Shown here in pieces: positions 10,958-22,951 of a stretch of 64,000 nucleotides of DNA. Every line of letters starts with the position of its first letter. The stretch's first letter is position 1. This DNA comes from Sparassis latifolia (Eukaryota > Basidiomycota > Agaricomycetes > Polyporales > Sparassidaceae), in contig CM031552.1 in assembly GCA_018466975.1 (NCBI GenBank), positions 682,001 to 746,000 of the forward strand. Reading direction: 5' to 3'. A model generated the notes under the pieces. The model had not been told where the DNA came from. It worked only from the letters and a program-made list of their open reading frames with translations, and made no database searches. A program made the translations under genes and the position numbers.

Positions 10958-12802
10958 TACCTGCGTGGTGACCCCTCGCGTGACGAAGCGAGGGTCACCA
11001 CTCCATCGGGAAATTGGGCGTGATCTGGTTTTACCTGGTAGCGCTGACCAGAGTCACACCACTGTGACCGATGCTGATGATAGCTTGTCACACCTTACGA
11101 ACCTCCACGATCCTTGGCGCTATCTGGTAAGTCTTGATAGACTTCCGACGTTCTTGCGCATGGCTTGTTAGGCTGGACAAGTCTTGTTTCATCGGCTTTC
11201 CGGATCCCGGATTACGAAGTTGAAGTCTTCGTCAGCCCGCCCTAAACTAGCACACGGACCACGTTCGCTTTTCAACATCAATATCGATACGATCTCCCTT
11301 GCCTCTCCCTCTCACCGTGGAGCACCCCGTTATCTTTCTCTGAAACTCTCGAGCTGTTTGCTCCACAGTTTTAATTCTGTGTTGCTATGCGGAGACTCTT
11401 ATGCGTACTGTTGTCATCCTCGAGCTGGTTTTGCTCCATGGTGTACACCATGTCAATGTTGGGGGATTTGACTTCTTACTGACAGTTATGTGTGCAGAAA
11501 TTTCCATGGATTGTGCATATTGTGGTGCACCTTATTCTCGTGGAGCCTGAATGTGTCTGATAATGCAACCTCCAGGGTCTCCGGGACTCCGCGGCGAAGA
11601 AGCTCGGGCGAGTCATGGTACGCTACATGAATGCCAATAATTTTGAGACATTGCATCGGATTCTCGTGGTGGTGTGAATGGTGTGGCTGGATCCGAAGGC
11701 GCAAGGTTAGCGCTGTTTTTGTCCCTCTCATCTGTTGCGAAGATACAAACTGGGTTGAGCCACCATATGCAGACCTGTCCGACACCTATCGGGACACTCC
11801 ATGTGAGTCCCGTCGCGACCTCTATGCTAGCAGCCTAGCACTAATGTGGCACTCTCGGCCATCGAACGATACAATACGATGCCTGACCTCCCGACTCCGC
11901 TCTACTTCTATGGCGCTACGTTCGATCCTTCACGCTGGGGATGCCATTGCTGGGGGTCTTGAGTTCCTGCGCTGACCACTAGGACATATAGTACTTTCAG
12001 TGTGCCTGCTCAACATCTAAATGTGCACGCTTGTACACGAGGGTCTACTGCATGGCTATCGCCAATACACCCATCTGTCCGCCTCGCCAACACGCCTCAG
12101 ATATTGCATACCCATACCCGGTCATGATCCTCGGCAAATGTGGTGCTCTCGGTGTTCTTTGCGGATGCTATGTACGACTCTATCGAAATATATTTGGTGT
12201 TTTTCATTTGTTGTGGTGGTGCGTGTGGCCATACTCGAGCTCACAAGCATCCATCACATATATCAGATTGGTGAAAAATTGCCAGCCTTGTAGCTCTGGA
12301 AAATCGGTAGATAGTTTTACTACTGCTTATCAGGTCATCTACCAGCCTGGTGCATCTTTCACATCTGGCAAGGCTTGTAAGGCCTTACAGGGCCTGATAA
12401 AGGTCAAACCAGATCAATGCAAATTCTCCGATGTCCAATACATGCTTGGTCGTCAGGACTGTGACCTGATAAGGCCAAATCCGGCAATCTTGTGACTCGA
12501 TAAGCCCCAGCAAGGAAGCGCGGGTCACTCCTTACCCGATCGGTCAAGCGCGCGTGACGTCACCCCGTTACACGCCCATCGGGAGGCATCTCGGCCCCTA
12601 TCTCGAGGGGGTGAGTGGTGCATGCCCTCTGTATGGGCCTCAGGACAAGCTCACGACTCGGATCTGGCACTTAGGACAGCTCATCGCTGAGGTTTTTGAG
12701 TCTCATTCACGGTCACTGGTAACCGCGGTGGCCACCGCAACCCAGGGACATCATCACATCAGAATCAAGTTCATCTTGAACACTGGCAGTGTCATCACAA
12801 AA
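10958..12802. other. Intergenic stretch without a supported gene
   Basis: Open frames here reach about 150 codons (12031-12495, plus), but none resembles a protein I recognise and they overlap in several frames. A small perfect hairpin (GGTGACCC / GGGTCACC) lies at about 10976-11010. A related GGGTCACTCC word recurs at about 12520, which could mark ends of another degenerate element. I see no tRNA or rRNA. Confidence 0.4.
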
Positions 12803-14980
12803 CTACAACTCTTCTCTAGTCTCCTCTAATACTTCTACAGGCAAACACAGTGCCGGAGATGTCACCGTGAACTGATACTCACACTTCTCCGGCTCTGTTA
12901 CTGTCAAAACGGCATTCTCAGTGCCACAAGACATGACGAGCTGATAGGCAACATAAGTGGCTCCATGCATGGACCAGAGGTGGGCTTGAACGTACTGTAA
13001 CGCTGCGGTGCGGACCATTCCAACATTTGGTTCCTCGGGTATAATGCTGCTTGCTGTAATATTCCAGAGAGCCAGACACAACTCCGGCAACGTTGTTCCA
13101 CGACGAGAACCGCCTTGAAGCCCGCACATTAGCTTGTGAACAATACGAAGGACAGTTTCGACTCACCCAAGAGTATGACTCGCACCACCCTTGTTCGGCT
13201 TCTGCTTCGCTTCTTCGAACAGGCAAACCTCATAGGTGTAGCTGAAGGGCACGGTCAGCAACGTGTATCGAGAGGATGTAACGCAGGACTCACTCTCCCG
13301 TATCCTTCTCCAAACACGTTCCTTGTAGCTTCTTCCATTCGCCCTCGGGGCCAAACCATTCGGGATCAAATAGACGACCAAGCTCCTCAACTGTCTGTTG
13401 CTTGTCCTGCACAGCAGCTGTGAGGCTGCGCTCGGCATCCTGGAAGGCCTGGCGTGCCCGGGAAGTTTCTAGGAGTTGACCATCAGCCATTGTTAACAAA
13501 TGCATGTAGAGCAAGAAACAAACCAGCTTCCTCGATTGGTACGGACCCTCGAACCACGCCTAACGTTTCTAGCCACGAGATAATCGAGTTTCGGAGAGCC
13601 TCGTATCGTGGGAGGAACGCATCAGGGATATAAGCTGTCAAATTGAACACTTCAAGTCATCGTTTGCTAACTCTGGCAAGCGGGTAGGAAGTACTTACAG
13701 ACAGATTCACCGCCCTCTGCTGGCGCGCCTATGTGCTTGTCGTGCTCCAGGAGTAACGACTCGTAATCGCTGTCCAGCAGACTGTCGAGCTCGCGATCGA
13801 GTCGGTCCGCGGACCACATGCCTTCTTCAAGCACCTCTTCGGGCTCGCTGGCGATGTTCGAAGTATCCGTTTGCGAGGATTCATCTTCCTTTGCTATATC
13901 ATTGATGTGCGGGAGTCCTGCTTGATATTCCCAGCCACGGACGGCTTCTAGGACAGCCATGTCCTGGTAATTGGGGTTATACCCTGTCCTTAGCGCGTCC
14001 AAGATGTCACCCAATATCGCCTCACGTTCCAGGTGCTTCTTGTGCTCCCTCCGCAGAGATTTCAGGGCGCGCGAATGCTCGATGAGAGCGGCGTACAACG
14101 CTGTTAGCTTTACGAGTCGGTGTATGCGTGGGCGTGGATTGCATGATTGACTCACGAGAGTTTCTCCGGTGCTCGAGGGCAGCCGCAGAAAGAGATTCAG
14201 CTCGGTCGGCAATATCTGCACTCCGTGTTAGAGGGTGTCCCAATGTAGGTCAAGAAATTATAACCTTTTAGTCTCGCGACTTCCTTTTCTCTCAGAAGGA
14301 TCTCCTGTTCTGCAGTGGAAATTCTGCCTTCCAACCGCTTCTTCTCCTTCTGAGCATAACTGATGTACGAAGAGCGTATTTTCGAGCCCTGCCATGATTT
14401 GTTCAGTCAAACATGAACACAGTAATAGACCGAGTTTCATACCTTCTTGCGAATCTTCCACTCCGCATCCTGAATCTGTCTGTATGCCTCTCCGACTTCC
14501 TTACACTTGTTACTGCACACGCCTGGTCTCTCATCAGAACCGTCACAGCACTCCGGCTCTACATGACATCTACTTTACCACCCCGAAATTGAACATGAAA
14601 ATAAGACATACCACAAAGACCATCTCCTACTCTCGTGCTTGGTATGTGGGCTCCGACGTGACCCTCGTTCCGGCAATAGAAGACAGTGTTTGGGCAAGCA
14701 CCAGTGCCTGCGAGTCAAATACTCCACGTTCAGCCATTTGACAAGTGCCAATACCAAGCAGAGACTAACCCGGTTCGTCGCTTCCATCTAGACAGTCGCA
14801 ATAGTCGTCGTTGACTGATGACCAGTTAATGGTGTTGGAGCCATCCAGACAAGTCCACGTAGCTGAGGAACCCGACCCAGTAGGAACGTAGCGCGAAAGC
14901 AGCGATGGAGAGACTCCGTACGTCTTCTCAACGCCAGCAAGTGTGGGAATCGGGAGGAGGAAGAACAACCATGGTACCAT
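12803..14980 (-). CDS. GTB1: Glucosidase II beta subunit
   Basis: This is the non-catalytic ER subunit that retains glucosidase II and presents mannose residues during N-glycan trimming. The N-terminus is a signal peptide (MVPWLFFLLPIPTLA) followed by the PRKCSH N-terminal Cys-rich repeats (WTCLDGSNTI, NDDYCDCLDGSDEPG, then CDGSDERPG in the next exon). The middle is a Lys/Glu coiled coil (about 14280-14500) and an acidic stretch. The C-terminal part is an MRH domain with YTYEVCLF, KCWNGPHRSVT and CEYQF, split by short introns. The last residues are REEL, a possible KDEL-like retrieval signal. I count at least seven introns. Divergent from eS25 across about 760 bp. Confidence 0.92.
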
Positions 14981-15058
14981 GCTTGCGAAGTCGACGTGGT
15001 GGAATGCAGAGCGTTTCTATGTACCACATCTACACCACTTGCACGTGACCAGAGCATA

Positions 15059-15475
15059 CAGGACCCCCCGTAACTCGCTTAGAGCTCCGATCCCGCCGGA
15101 GGCCATTTTCGGGGGTCAGGACACGGTCATTTTCGGGGGTTTCGCACCCAAGGTCCCGGCCTCCCGGCCGGTTTCGGGGAAAAATGGGATCGAACATTTA
15201 CGGTGAGAAATGGGCTTCCGCCGGGTGCAAAACGAATTTTCGCCGGAAAATCCTTCCACGTTGAGGGTCTCCAGGAAAATTTCTCCCAGGAACCATTTTT
15301 CGGGGGTTTCGCACTGAACCTCGGGCCAAAGGGGACAATTTCGGGGATTTCGGGATACAAGTTGTACCTGTTTTTCGACCATTTTCGGGGGTCCGAGATC
15401 GGAGGTCCGGCCTGCGGCGGGCCCAATTTCGGGGATTCAGGCATCGGGGCTCATAGGGGATTGCGGGGGGTCCTG
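15059..15475. repeat. G-rich element with short inverted termini in the GTB1/eS25 promoter region
   Basis: CAGGACCCCCCG at 15059 is mirrored by CGGGGGGTCCTG ending at 15475. Between them the plus strand carries repeated CATTTTCGGGGGT and TTTCGGGG words (near 15106, 15131, 15297, 15381, 15425), and TTTCGGGGGTTTCGCAC occurs twice. I find no target duplication. It could be a MITE or a locally amplified low-complexity sequence. Confidence 0.5.
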
Positions 15476-15742
15476 GGATGACCTTGTGCTCTTCTTTGCA
15501 CGCATGTACAGCTAGTACTTAGTCTGAGTTACTCATGAGGTAGTTGAACAGAGCTTGACCAGAGCCCGGCATAATGCTGGAAAATAATATGCTGGTATCG
15601 TTCTTCGCAAAAACTGGATACTAGACGCCTTAATGCCGGCATTTGCCGGAACTTTGAACCACCGCTCGGTTACTTCCGCGCTCATTGCAAGTCCCTGCCG
15701 CGAGCACATCGAGCCCAGCATCCACGAGAGGCCGTCAAGAGA

Positions 15743-16261
15743 ATGGTGAGTAACGCTGTTCAACATGGAGTTACACCTGCAAGAGAGCCATTGGATACTT
15801 CTCTGATGCTTTTGATCCACATCCATTCGGATGAGTGTGGATGCTGGGGACTCGGTACGGATGACGAACGTGTGCTGATTGGGCTCGATTTTCCAGGCCA
15901 AGGCTAAGGCAGCACCAACATCCTCCAGCGGTGGAAAGGCAGCAAAGAAGAAGAAATGGTCGAAGGGAAAAGTCAAGGACAAGGCGCAGCACGCCGTTAT
16001 CCTTGACAAGGCCACGTACGACCGCATCATCAAGGAGGTCCCCACCTTCCGCTTCATCAGCCAGAGCATCCTCATCGAGCGGCTGAAGATCAATGGGAGC
16101 TTGGCACGAGTTGCCATCAGACATTTGGAGAAGGAGGGGCAGATCAAACGCATTGTCCACCACAGCGACCAGTTGATCTACAGTGCGTATTTCCAAACGA
16201 TGAGAGTCCTTTGCCACTAACATTATTATCCTCAGCGCGGTCGACCGGTGGTGCCGAGTAA
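15743..16261 (+). CDS. RPS25: 40S ribosomal protein eS25
   Basis: Component of the small cytosolic ribosomal subunit. The first exon is only the ATG (15743-15745), followed by a 151-bp intron (15746-15896). Exon 2 starts [10 protein letters not shown] and contains the conserved [38 protein letters not shown] and [16 protein letters not shown] second intron (16183-16235) leads to the last exon, TRSTGGAE. The protein is about 105 residues, normal for the family. An intron directly after the start codon is common in fungal ribosomal protein genes. Confidence 0.95.
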
Positions 16262-16984
16262 ATTCTTGCACCTTTTGTATCCTCTCTCCCGCTATCTACT
16301 ATTCGCATGCATCCTCAGGCAGCATATGTATTCCATCATCCATAAAACATGACATAACTTGCCCTCATACCAATATTCTTGTGGGACCTGTGAGGAGGGA
16401 GAGTAGCCGTGATGACTCAAGTCACCTGGTCGCGTCGCGTTCGTCTGACCGGTGCGGTTCTGACTGACTTTGCACTGCAGTGCATTCCGGAGGTCGCGAG
16501 GTATATGTCTGATTATATTCTCACCCTCTGATGACAAGCAGGCCTAAATAATACCAAATCGAAGGCCGTTCAAACGATGACTTCGTCAGGTTGCTATCGG
16601 CCTGTACCGTTGTGGGAACTCGCTTCTCGCTGTCCTACCTGTGCGGGGACGTCGACATGGTAGCAACCGGCATGCTTTCTAAATCATGCTATGGAGATAT
16701 TGTAATGTTTGTAAAATGGCTGGCCCTGAATATCTACATATGTATCTACTTGCGCACACGCGCCGACTTTCTAGGCTGCGATGGATGTATACACCCTTCT
16801 TCCACGGTATGTGACTGCAATCATGGTAGTTCTTGAAGACATATGTATTCGCCTCCTCTTACCGCTAAGTATCTTACCTTCCCCGGCTTGCCGGCCCGGT
16901 CGGACTACTTTCGACTGCTTGAACGATGGCGATTTTCACACCACCTTCAATTTTTGTCTTTTGTGTGTCTGAACTCCGAGCTAT
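16262..16984. other. Intergenic region between eS25 and the FGGY kinase
   Basis: No gene seen. The region must hold the eS25 3' end and the kinase promoter. Open frames up to 93 codons here have no recognisable product. Confidence 0.5.
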
Positions 16985-17545
16985 ATGGCGAGTGCAATAC
17001 CCGCAAGCTACTACATCGGAGTCGATGTCGGGACAGGATCCGTGCGCGCAGGCCTCGTAAAGCAGGATGGCACACTCGTTGCATCCTTCACGGAGCCTAC
17101 TGCCACCTACCGCGATCCAGATGACCACCGGATCTTTGAGCAATCCACGAACAACGTTTGGGCCGGGATGTGCAAGGCAATCAAGGCCGTCCTCGAAGAA
17201 GCTAACGTCTCCTCTTCGGTCGTCAAGGGCGTTGGGTTTGACGCGACGTGTTCTCTGGCGGTCGCGGATATGAACGGAGAACCCGTGGTGGTGACCAAAG
17301 GCGACCAACTTGGAGAAATTGGAGACCGTAACATTATTCTATGGGCAGACCATCGAGCTGAAACCGAAGCCGATCTAATAAACAGCACTGGATCTAAGGT
17401 GCTTGATTACGTCGGCGGGACGATGAGTGTAAGTGTGTAAGTCCGCTGCTGTAATTCAACTAATATATCTCAATATTCTTTATCCTTGTGCAGCTGGAGA
17501 TGGAAATCCCAAAGACCCTCTGGCTGAAGCACCACATGAAGCCGG
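16985..17545 (+). CDS. FGGY-family carbohydrate kinase, 5' part (cut by assembly gap)
   Basis: Phosphorylates a sugar or polyol with ATP; the sequence resembles the ribulokinase-like fungal members. The start ATG at 16985 leads within ten residues into YYIGVDVGTGSVRAGLV, the first phosphate-binding loop of the actin/hexokinase fold. VKGVGFDATCSLAV and NIILWADHRAE, which line the sugar site, follow. A 65-bp intron (17429-17493) leads into LEMEIPKTLWLKHHMKP, then the N run begins. About 165 residues are present; the family is usually 500-600, so the second half is missing from the assembly. Confidence 0.9.
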
Positions 17546-17645
17546 NNNNNNNNNNNNNNNNNNNNNNNNNNNNNNNNNNNNNNNNNNNNNNNNNNNNNNN
17601 NNNNNNNNNNNNNNNNNNNNNNNNNNNNNNNNNNNNNNNNNNNNN
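17546..17645. other. Assembly gap (100 N)
   Basis: Exactly 100 N, a conventional placeholder for a gap of unknown size. It cuts two convergent genes, each of which loses its 3' part. Confidence 0.99.
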
Positions 17646-18303
17646 AACGCGCCGCTATCAATGAGGCCATTGACATCGGGTATGGCTTGCCCGTTCGCAG
17701 GATCTCTGAGTTCGACGAATGAGACCGGGATGAGACCAGGCCGACCCAAACGACCGATAGGTTTTGCGACGAACCACTCGCGGTTCGATTGTGCTACAAC
17801 AGTGACAGGGTCCCCTGCTCTAGCGTCGAGTTCATCTGCACGTTCTGCCACAAAGTCGTGGAGCACAACTGCATAATAAGCTTGAAGTTTGGGTGCTGTA
17901 GACAGCGGCCTTTCCGATGTTGCTGCCGGGACCACACGTGCTCTGTGCCAGTACGATGTGAACAACAGTTCAAGCAAAAACCAGAGGGGGCTCACATGGG
18001 AGTGCCCTTCTGAAATTCTTCGAACATGCAACAAGGAACGAGGCCCCGCGCACCAGTCATTGGGTTGTGCGCTTCATACCATGATCCTGCATTGTTGACA
18101 TCGTTTATGACGTGAAAGAAGTCCCCCTTCTCGAAGGAAAGTTCCTGAGGAGCTCTCGATTTGTAGGAGTTCAGGGCCCGAATGACTTTCTTGGGGGGTA
18201 AGATAGCGCTGGGAGGCTTGGACAGGGAAGGAAGCGCTGAAGGCTGGGAAATGTGGGCAACATGGTCCTTGTGAGAAAGCGATTTTCGGAGAGTCTTCAT
18301 CAT
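17646..18303 (-). CDS. Bem1/Scd2-like SH3 scaffold protein, N-terminal part (cut by gap)
   Basis: Scaffold that links Cdc42, its exchange factor and PAK kinase at sites of polar growth. Exon 1 (18303-17996) encodes a first SH3 domain: RALNSYKSRAPQELSFEKGD, then SWYEAHN and GLVPCCMFEEF. A 53-bp intron (17943-17995) precedes a second SH3 domain in exon 2: AYYAVVLHDFVAERADELDA, DPVTVVAQSNREWFVAKPIG, GLIPVSFVEL. Two tandem SH3 domains at the N-terminus are the Bem1/Scd2 arrangement; the PX and PB1 domains expected downstream would lie in the gap. Confidence 0.85.
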
Positions 18304-18491
18304 AAGGAATGGTTGGACGGCTGCCAGGGGTCGTGAAGGGGCGTAAAGTGAGAGGGAAGGTGGGTTAGAAATGGAGATGAGGGCGTATTATTGTCAGTCG
18401 AAACGAGTCTACGGCTCGCTTTCCCACGGTACATTTAGCAGCGGCTATACTTTTGTCATCATTTCTTCTCCCCCTACCTCCATTCGCCGAT

Positions 18492-18692
18492 ATGTCTCAA
18501 TTCGACGATCCAACCATGCATACATCCGTCGCGAATTCTTCTGACGCGTTTCCGACACTGGTCCATGACGGGAGAAAGCGTGTCTCAATCACCATCAGAG
18601 TTGAGCATGCCAAATGTGCTGTGCAGGGCATCGCGCGCGTGTTTCGCTTCATATGTCAGAACGATCGACCTCTAGCAGCTGTTATCAATTAG
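18492..18692 (+). CDS. Small ORF, uncertain
   Basis: 67 codons beginning MSQFDDPTMHTSVANSS, in the intergenic space upstream of NOT3. No family recognised. It may be the first exon of a small gene or chance. Confidence 0.2.
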   Translation: MSQFDDPTMHTSVANSSDAFPTLVHDGRKRVSITIRVEHAKCAVQGIARVFRFICQNDRPLAAVIN

Positions 18693-18716
18693 AACAATCA
18701 GATCTCAGAAACGACG

Positions 18717-18986
18717 TCACCCGGAAGCTTGTGAACGGCAGTATTCAAGGCGTCCATGGACGCGGGTTAGAGTATGATAGACATGTATGTATATTCCGGC
18801 GCAATGCGTAACGAGGTCAACACCTGCATCGTCCGTCATGCAGTCATGCTCCTTGAGACAGGCTAACAACACGTCACGTCCGAAGGAGGTCGTCTTCACA
18901 TATTTCTGCGCGATTTCTGAGACGCGGTCGTAAAAGTTCGACCACATTCTTTCGTTATGTAGTACGTAGCCACGTGACTGTGACAC
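18717..18986 (-). CDS. Small uncharacterised ORF, divergent from NOT3
   Basis: 89 codons beginning MSQSRGYVLHNERMWSNFYD. The composition (EIAQKYVKTT, LLACLKEHDC) looks protein-like through about residue 58 and less so after, so an intron near 18830 is possible. The start lies 93 bp from the NOT3 start on the other strand, a position typical of a divergent gene. No function can be assigned. Confidence 0.35.
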   Translation of the reverse strand: MSQSRGYVLHNERMWSNFYDRVSEIAQKYVKTTSFGRDVLLACLKEHDCMTDDAGVDLVTHCAGIYIHVYHTLTRVHGRLEYCRSQASG

Positions 18987-19079
18987 TCAGACAAACTCAC
19001 CGTCGCTTCGGCGGCGCTATTTACTTGCTGCTTTCCTCGTCTCCTGATTCATAGTATACCTCTACTATTGCTGCCCACC

Positions 19080-22071
19080 ATGGCGGCCAGGAAGCTGCAA
19101 AGTGAGTCATGTTTGGATGTCCGCTGAATTGGCTGACGCCGTACTCGTTTAGCTGAGATCGACCGCACGCTGAAGAAAGTCTCGGAAGGCGTCGAGCTCT
19201 TCGAGAGTATATACGAGAAGATGCAGGCGTCAACCAACCAAACACAGAAGGAGAAGTTGGAGACAGACTTGAAGACACAGATTAAGAAGCTGCAGCGTCT
19301 CCGCGACCAGATTAAGACCTGGGTTGCGAGTAATGACATCAAGGACAAGTCGTCGCTCCTCGACAACCGCAAGCTAATTGAAACGGTAAGCTCTACTGCG
19401 CACATCCCTCCCAGGACCTGCTTGGCTTTCTCTCTGCACTCGGGGAGCATGCCTAGAGTGGGTTGCACTATGTGAGGCCATCGTTACTGACGAGACGTCT
19501 GCCCTTCTTTACTGCCTCCATTGCGCGGCAATTCTGACGTTACTAGCAAATGGAGAAGTTCAAGGCTTGCGAGAAGGAGATGAAGACAAAGGCATTCTCA
19601 AAGGAGGGCCTCATCCAGTCTGCGAAACTTGATCCGAAGGCGCAGGAGAAGCTCGAGATGACACAATGGCTGCAGGGACAGGTCGAAGATCTGCTGCTGC
19701 AAGTGGAGCAGGCGGAGGCAGAGATTGAGACGTTGCAGGGTGGTGGCAAGAAGAAGAGCAAGTCCGGCGGTGCGGCTGCAGAACGGTTAGAGGATTGGAG
19801 CACTTGAACGAGCGACGGAAATGGCACATCGGTCGCTTGGAAATTATCTTGCGATTGATGGACAATGGTTCAATGTCAACAGAGAAGGTCATTGCGCTGA
19901 AAGATGATGTCCAATATTTTGTGCAGGACAATGCGGTTCGTCGTTGTGAACTTTGTCGCGGTATGTGGACACATTTGAATGTCGTACTCCGTAGGACGAG
20001 GACTTCGACGAGGACGAGGGTATTTACGATGAACTCAACCTTGACGAAGAAGAGGAGAAATTCGGGCTGGCGAACGATGATGATAGCGACGAGTCAGAAG
20101 ACGCGAGTGACGGCGAGTTTTATTATTTCAGAAAGTTTCCACTGTCTTGCTAACTGTCTGCATCCAGATTTACCCCCACGGACCCCGTCGAAGAAGCTCG
20201 ATGAGGAAAGCGTTGCGAGTAGTAATAAACGAGACGGGAGTCCAGTACTGAAGAAGGCCGCTGTAACACTACAGCTACGAAGTAAGCTTCTGCGAGCGTT
20301 TCGCAGTTTCACCACGAACTCATCCCTTTTCATCAGAACCATCAATAGCGTCGGATAGTACGTCTGATTTTCTTACTATTATGCCCCCTTACTGACGCAC
20401 AGCAGCGAAACCACCACCAAATCCAAATTTCGCGCAACAACCTATGGCAAGTATCCTGAAGGCTGGTCTTCCCACTCAGCCTCGACCTGCAGCACCGTTA
20501 CCAGTACGATACGCTGCGGCTGCGGCTGCTGCTGTCGCGACACCATCTCAGCAACCGCCAATAACACCAGCGCAACCAACATCGGGGGGGCCATCGTTAA
20601 CTTTGACTGTAGTGCCATCAGTACCCCCAATATCCACGATAGCTTCCATACTTCCGCCAGACCAGGTTTCGGCTGTGACATCGTCACCGAGCTTGTCGCA
20701 TCCTTCTGTGGAGAGTCCAATGCTCTCTTCAGTGGCATCGGTATCAGCGCAACAGGCAGACAGTTCGTCGTATTCTGCTCGTGATTCCCCGGCGCTATCA
20801 GAAGCAGTTCCCAGCTCCATCGGTGGTCCCGCAGCGACGTCGTCGCCACAGCGTGTCGTTTCGAGGAAAGGTAGGAGAGGAGCATTAGTGTTCGTTGGGT
20901 TACTTCACTGATTGGGTGCGTGTAGCGTCAACATCCTCAACGACGGCGCTGCAACCACTGAGTATCCCAGTACGTCCTTCACATATTCACCTTCTCCCAG
21001 GATACCTGACAAGTACATTCAGCACCCGGTGCCACCGGTACCGCAGCAACCGCCACAGCCACATACTAACGGTTCATTACAACCGTCAGCAGCTAGCCAA
21101 CAGCCAGCACTTCCAGGGCAGCCGCCATTGCCGCAAGCAGCGCAGCCATATCCTTCTGTACCAGCGGCGAATGCCCAAAATGCGCCGTCAGGACAGTCAT
21201 CGCCCATGCCAGCTCCTTCACAACAACAAGCGCAGTTGTTGCAGTATCCTCCAGGGGTGAAGGTTCCAGTAGAGCTTGGCGCGGGCGTGGCACCGCAGCA
21301 GGCGCTACAAAGCGCGAGTGTACAGAGACCAGCATCTGCTGCTCCGTCGCAACAACTGTCTTCTCAGCTGCAACAGCCTCCAAGATCAAGTGCATCAAGT
21401 GCGTTCCCTGGTTCATTGTCGGACCTAGTCATGTCGTTCGAAAATGTGAAACAAAAGGGTTTGTTTCGTTGCGTCATAGCAATAGCTGTTTCTCCTAGAA
21501 CTCACATAAGATGCAGCACCGCATCGAATGTCCAACCTTGACCAGGTACACAAGTTGTTACAAGGGAGCTATTCAAGCATGCCGCAGCCCCAGGATACAG
21601 AGAAGTCAGTGGACGGCCCGTAGTTACAAGCCTTGTTATTGACCCTGTCTCTCAGGCCGAAGTACTATGTGCCTCATAACCCTATCCTGACACCGGCATA
21701 CTACCCACAGACCCCTAATCCAATACTGAACACGTCAGGGATCTTTTCGCAGCTTGACGTCGAAACGTTGTTCTACGTTTTCTACTACCACCCGGGAACG
21801 TACCAACAGTAAGCAAACATTGCCGTTATCCATTGCCTGCCCGACCACCCACTGTTATCTCCTCAGATACCTTGCTGCGAAAGAACTGAAGAGACAGTCA
21901 TGGCGATTCCACGTGAAGTACTTGACATGGTTTCAGCGTCACTCGGAACCTCAAGCTATCACGGAGGAGTATGAGCAGGGTGTGTACGTGTACTTCGACT
22001 GGGAGGGCTCGTGGTGCCAACGCAAGAAGAGCGATTTCCGTTTCGAATACCGATATCTGTCCGAGGATTGA
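19080..22071 (+). CDS. NOT3: CCR4-NOT complex subunit NOT3/NOT5 (with a one-base frameshift)
   Basis: Subunit of the CCR4-NOT deadenylase and transcription complex. Exon 1 (19080-19101) encodes MAARKLQ; introns 19102-19152 and 19386-19546 follow. The N-terminal Not3 coiled coil is clear: [76 protein letters not shown]. An acidic segment comes next ([20 protein letters not shown]), then long Pro/Gln/Ser/Ala-rich linkers (20440-21400). The C-terminal NOT2/3/5 domain is at about 21640-22071: [56 protein letters not shown]. Near 19795 one T is missing between ...AAERLED and LEHLNERR; no intron explains it. Confidence 0.93.
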
Positions 22072-22241
22072 ACTGCCTTCGTTACCCGTAGTTGCATCAA
22101 TTATCTCCTCATTCGTTTACTTTTTCCAATTATCCTACCGTAGTTCATATGTCATTGCGTACCTGTATTGTATGTTCGCGAAGGACAATGAAAATTTGTG
22201 CCACTCTGATGATTAGTGGGATATAAAGCAATGTAACGCAA

Positions 22242-22951
22242 CTACTCTAGCACGGCAACAGCCCCGAGGTCCTGGAATGTCTTTTGGAGCTTCTCTGCGT
22301 CCTCCTTCGACAGGTTCTCCTTCAGGATCTTCGGCAGTGACTCCACGAACTTCTTCGCCTGTATACAAAGGCGTGAACTGATGCACGAGACCAAGTCACA
22401 ACTTCCTCACCTCGATGAGCGTCAAATTCGGGACAAGTGCTTTCACTTCCCGAATAATTTTCGGCTTCGCAGTCGTGTCGAAGGACTCGAGTTTGACGTT
22501 GAACACGGTCTTCTCTTTCGGCTTCTCCTCCTCTGCCTCCTCGGGAGCAGCAGCTGCTGGCGCTGCGGCGCGGCTGCGGGCATAGCAATCTCTTGGATGT
22601 TCAGGCGTGTCTTACGTGGGGTAAAGTTAGCATTTGCACAACGAAACACAACAATGAATAGCGCACCTTGAGCAACGTCACAAGATCCGCTGCCTGCAGG
22701 AGCGTCAAACCCGAAATGTCATCGACAATTTTCGTGAGCTTTGGGTCAGACGAAGTCGGTGGTGGTGGTGGGGTGGAGGAAGAGGCGGGTATTTTTTCCG
22801 CCGTGGCGAAATATCTTGACGTGCTCGCGAATACATTTGACCTGTTTCGCGTCAGTCCCGAGTCTCCAAGTAGGAGGGTCGCCAGACGCACCGAGGGACG
22901 CAGCGTGTCCGGGAGATTGCACGCAAAGCAGCTGAGCACCGTGTCTACCAA
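22242..22951 (-). CDS. MNP1: Mitochondrial ribosomal protein bL12m
   Basis: L7/L12 stalk protein of the mitochondrial large subunit. Exon 1 ends with a mitochondrial-type leader (RNRSNVFASTSRYFATA) and the N-terminal dimerisation segment IVDDISGLTLLQAADLVTLLK. The next exon reads LNIQEIAMPAAAP then an Ala/Glu-rich hinge and KTVFNVKLESFDTTAKPKII, the start of the C-terminal domain. After another intron comes AKKFVESLPKILKENLSKED ... GAVAVLE and a stop at 22242-22244. The position of the first ATG is uncertain; 22951 is the most upstream in frame. Confidence 0.87.

Noticed and set aside
12031..12495. 154-codon open frame in the 11-12.8 kb region
   Set aside because: Composition is not protein-like, it overlaps other frames, and no motif is recognisable.
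10970..12590. Possible Helitron or other element marked by GGTGACCC hairpins
   Set aside because: The two words are short, no matching long termini or target duplication could be found.
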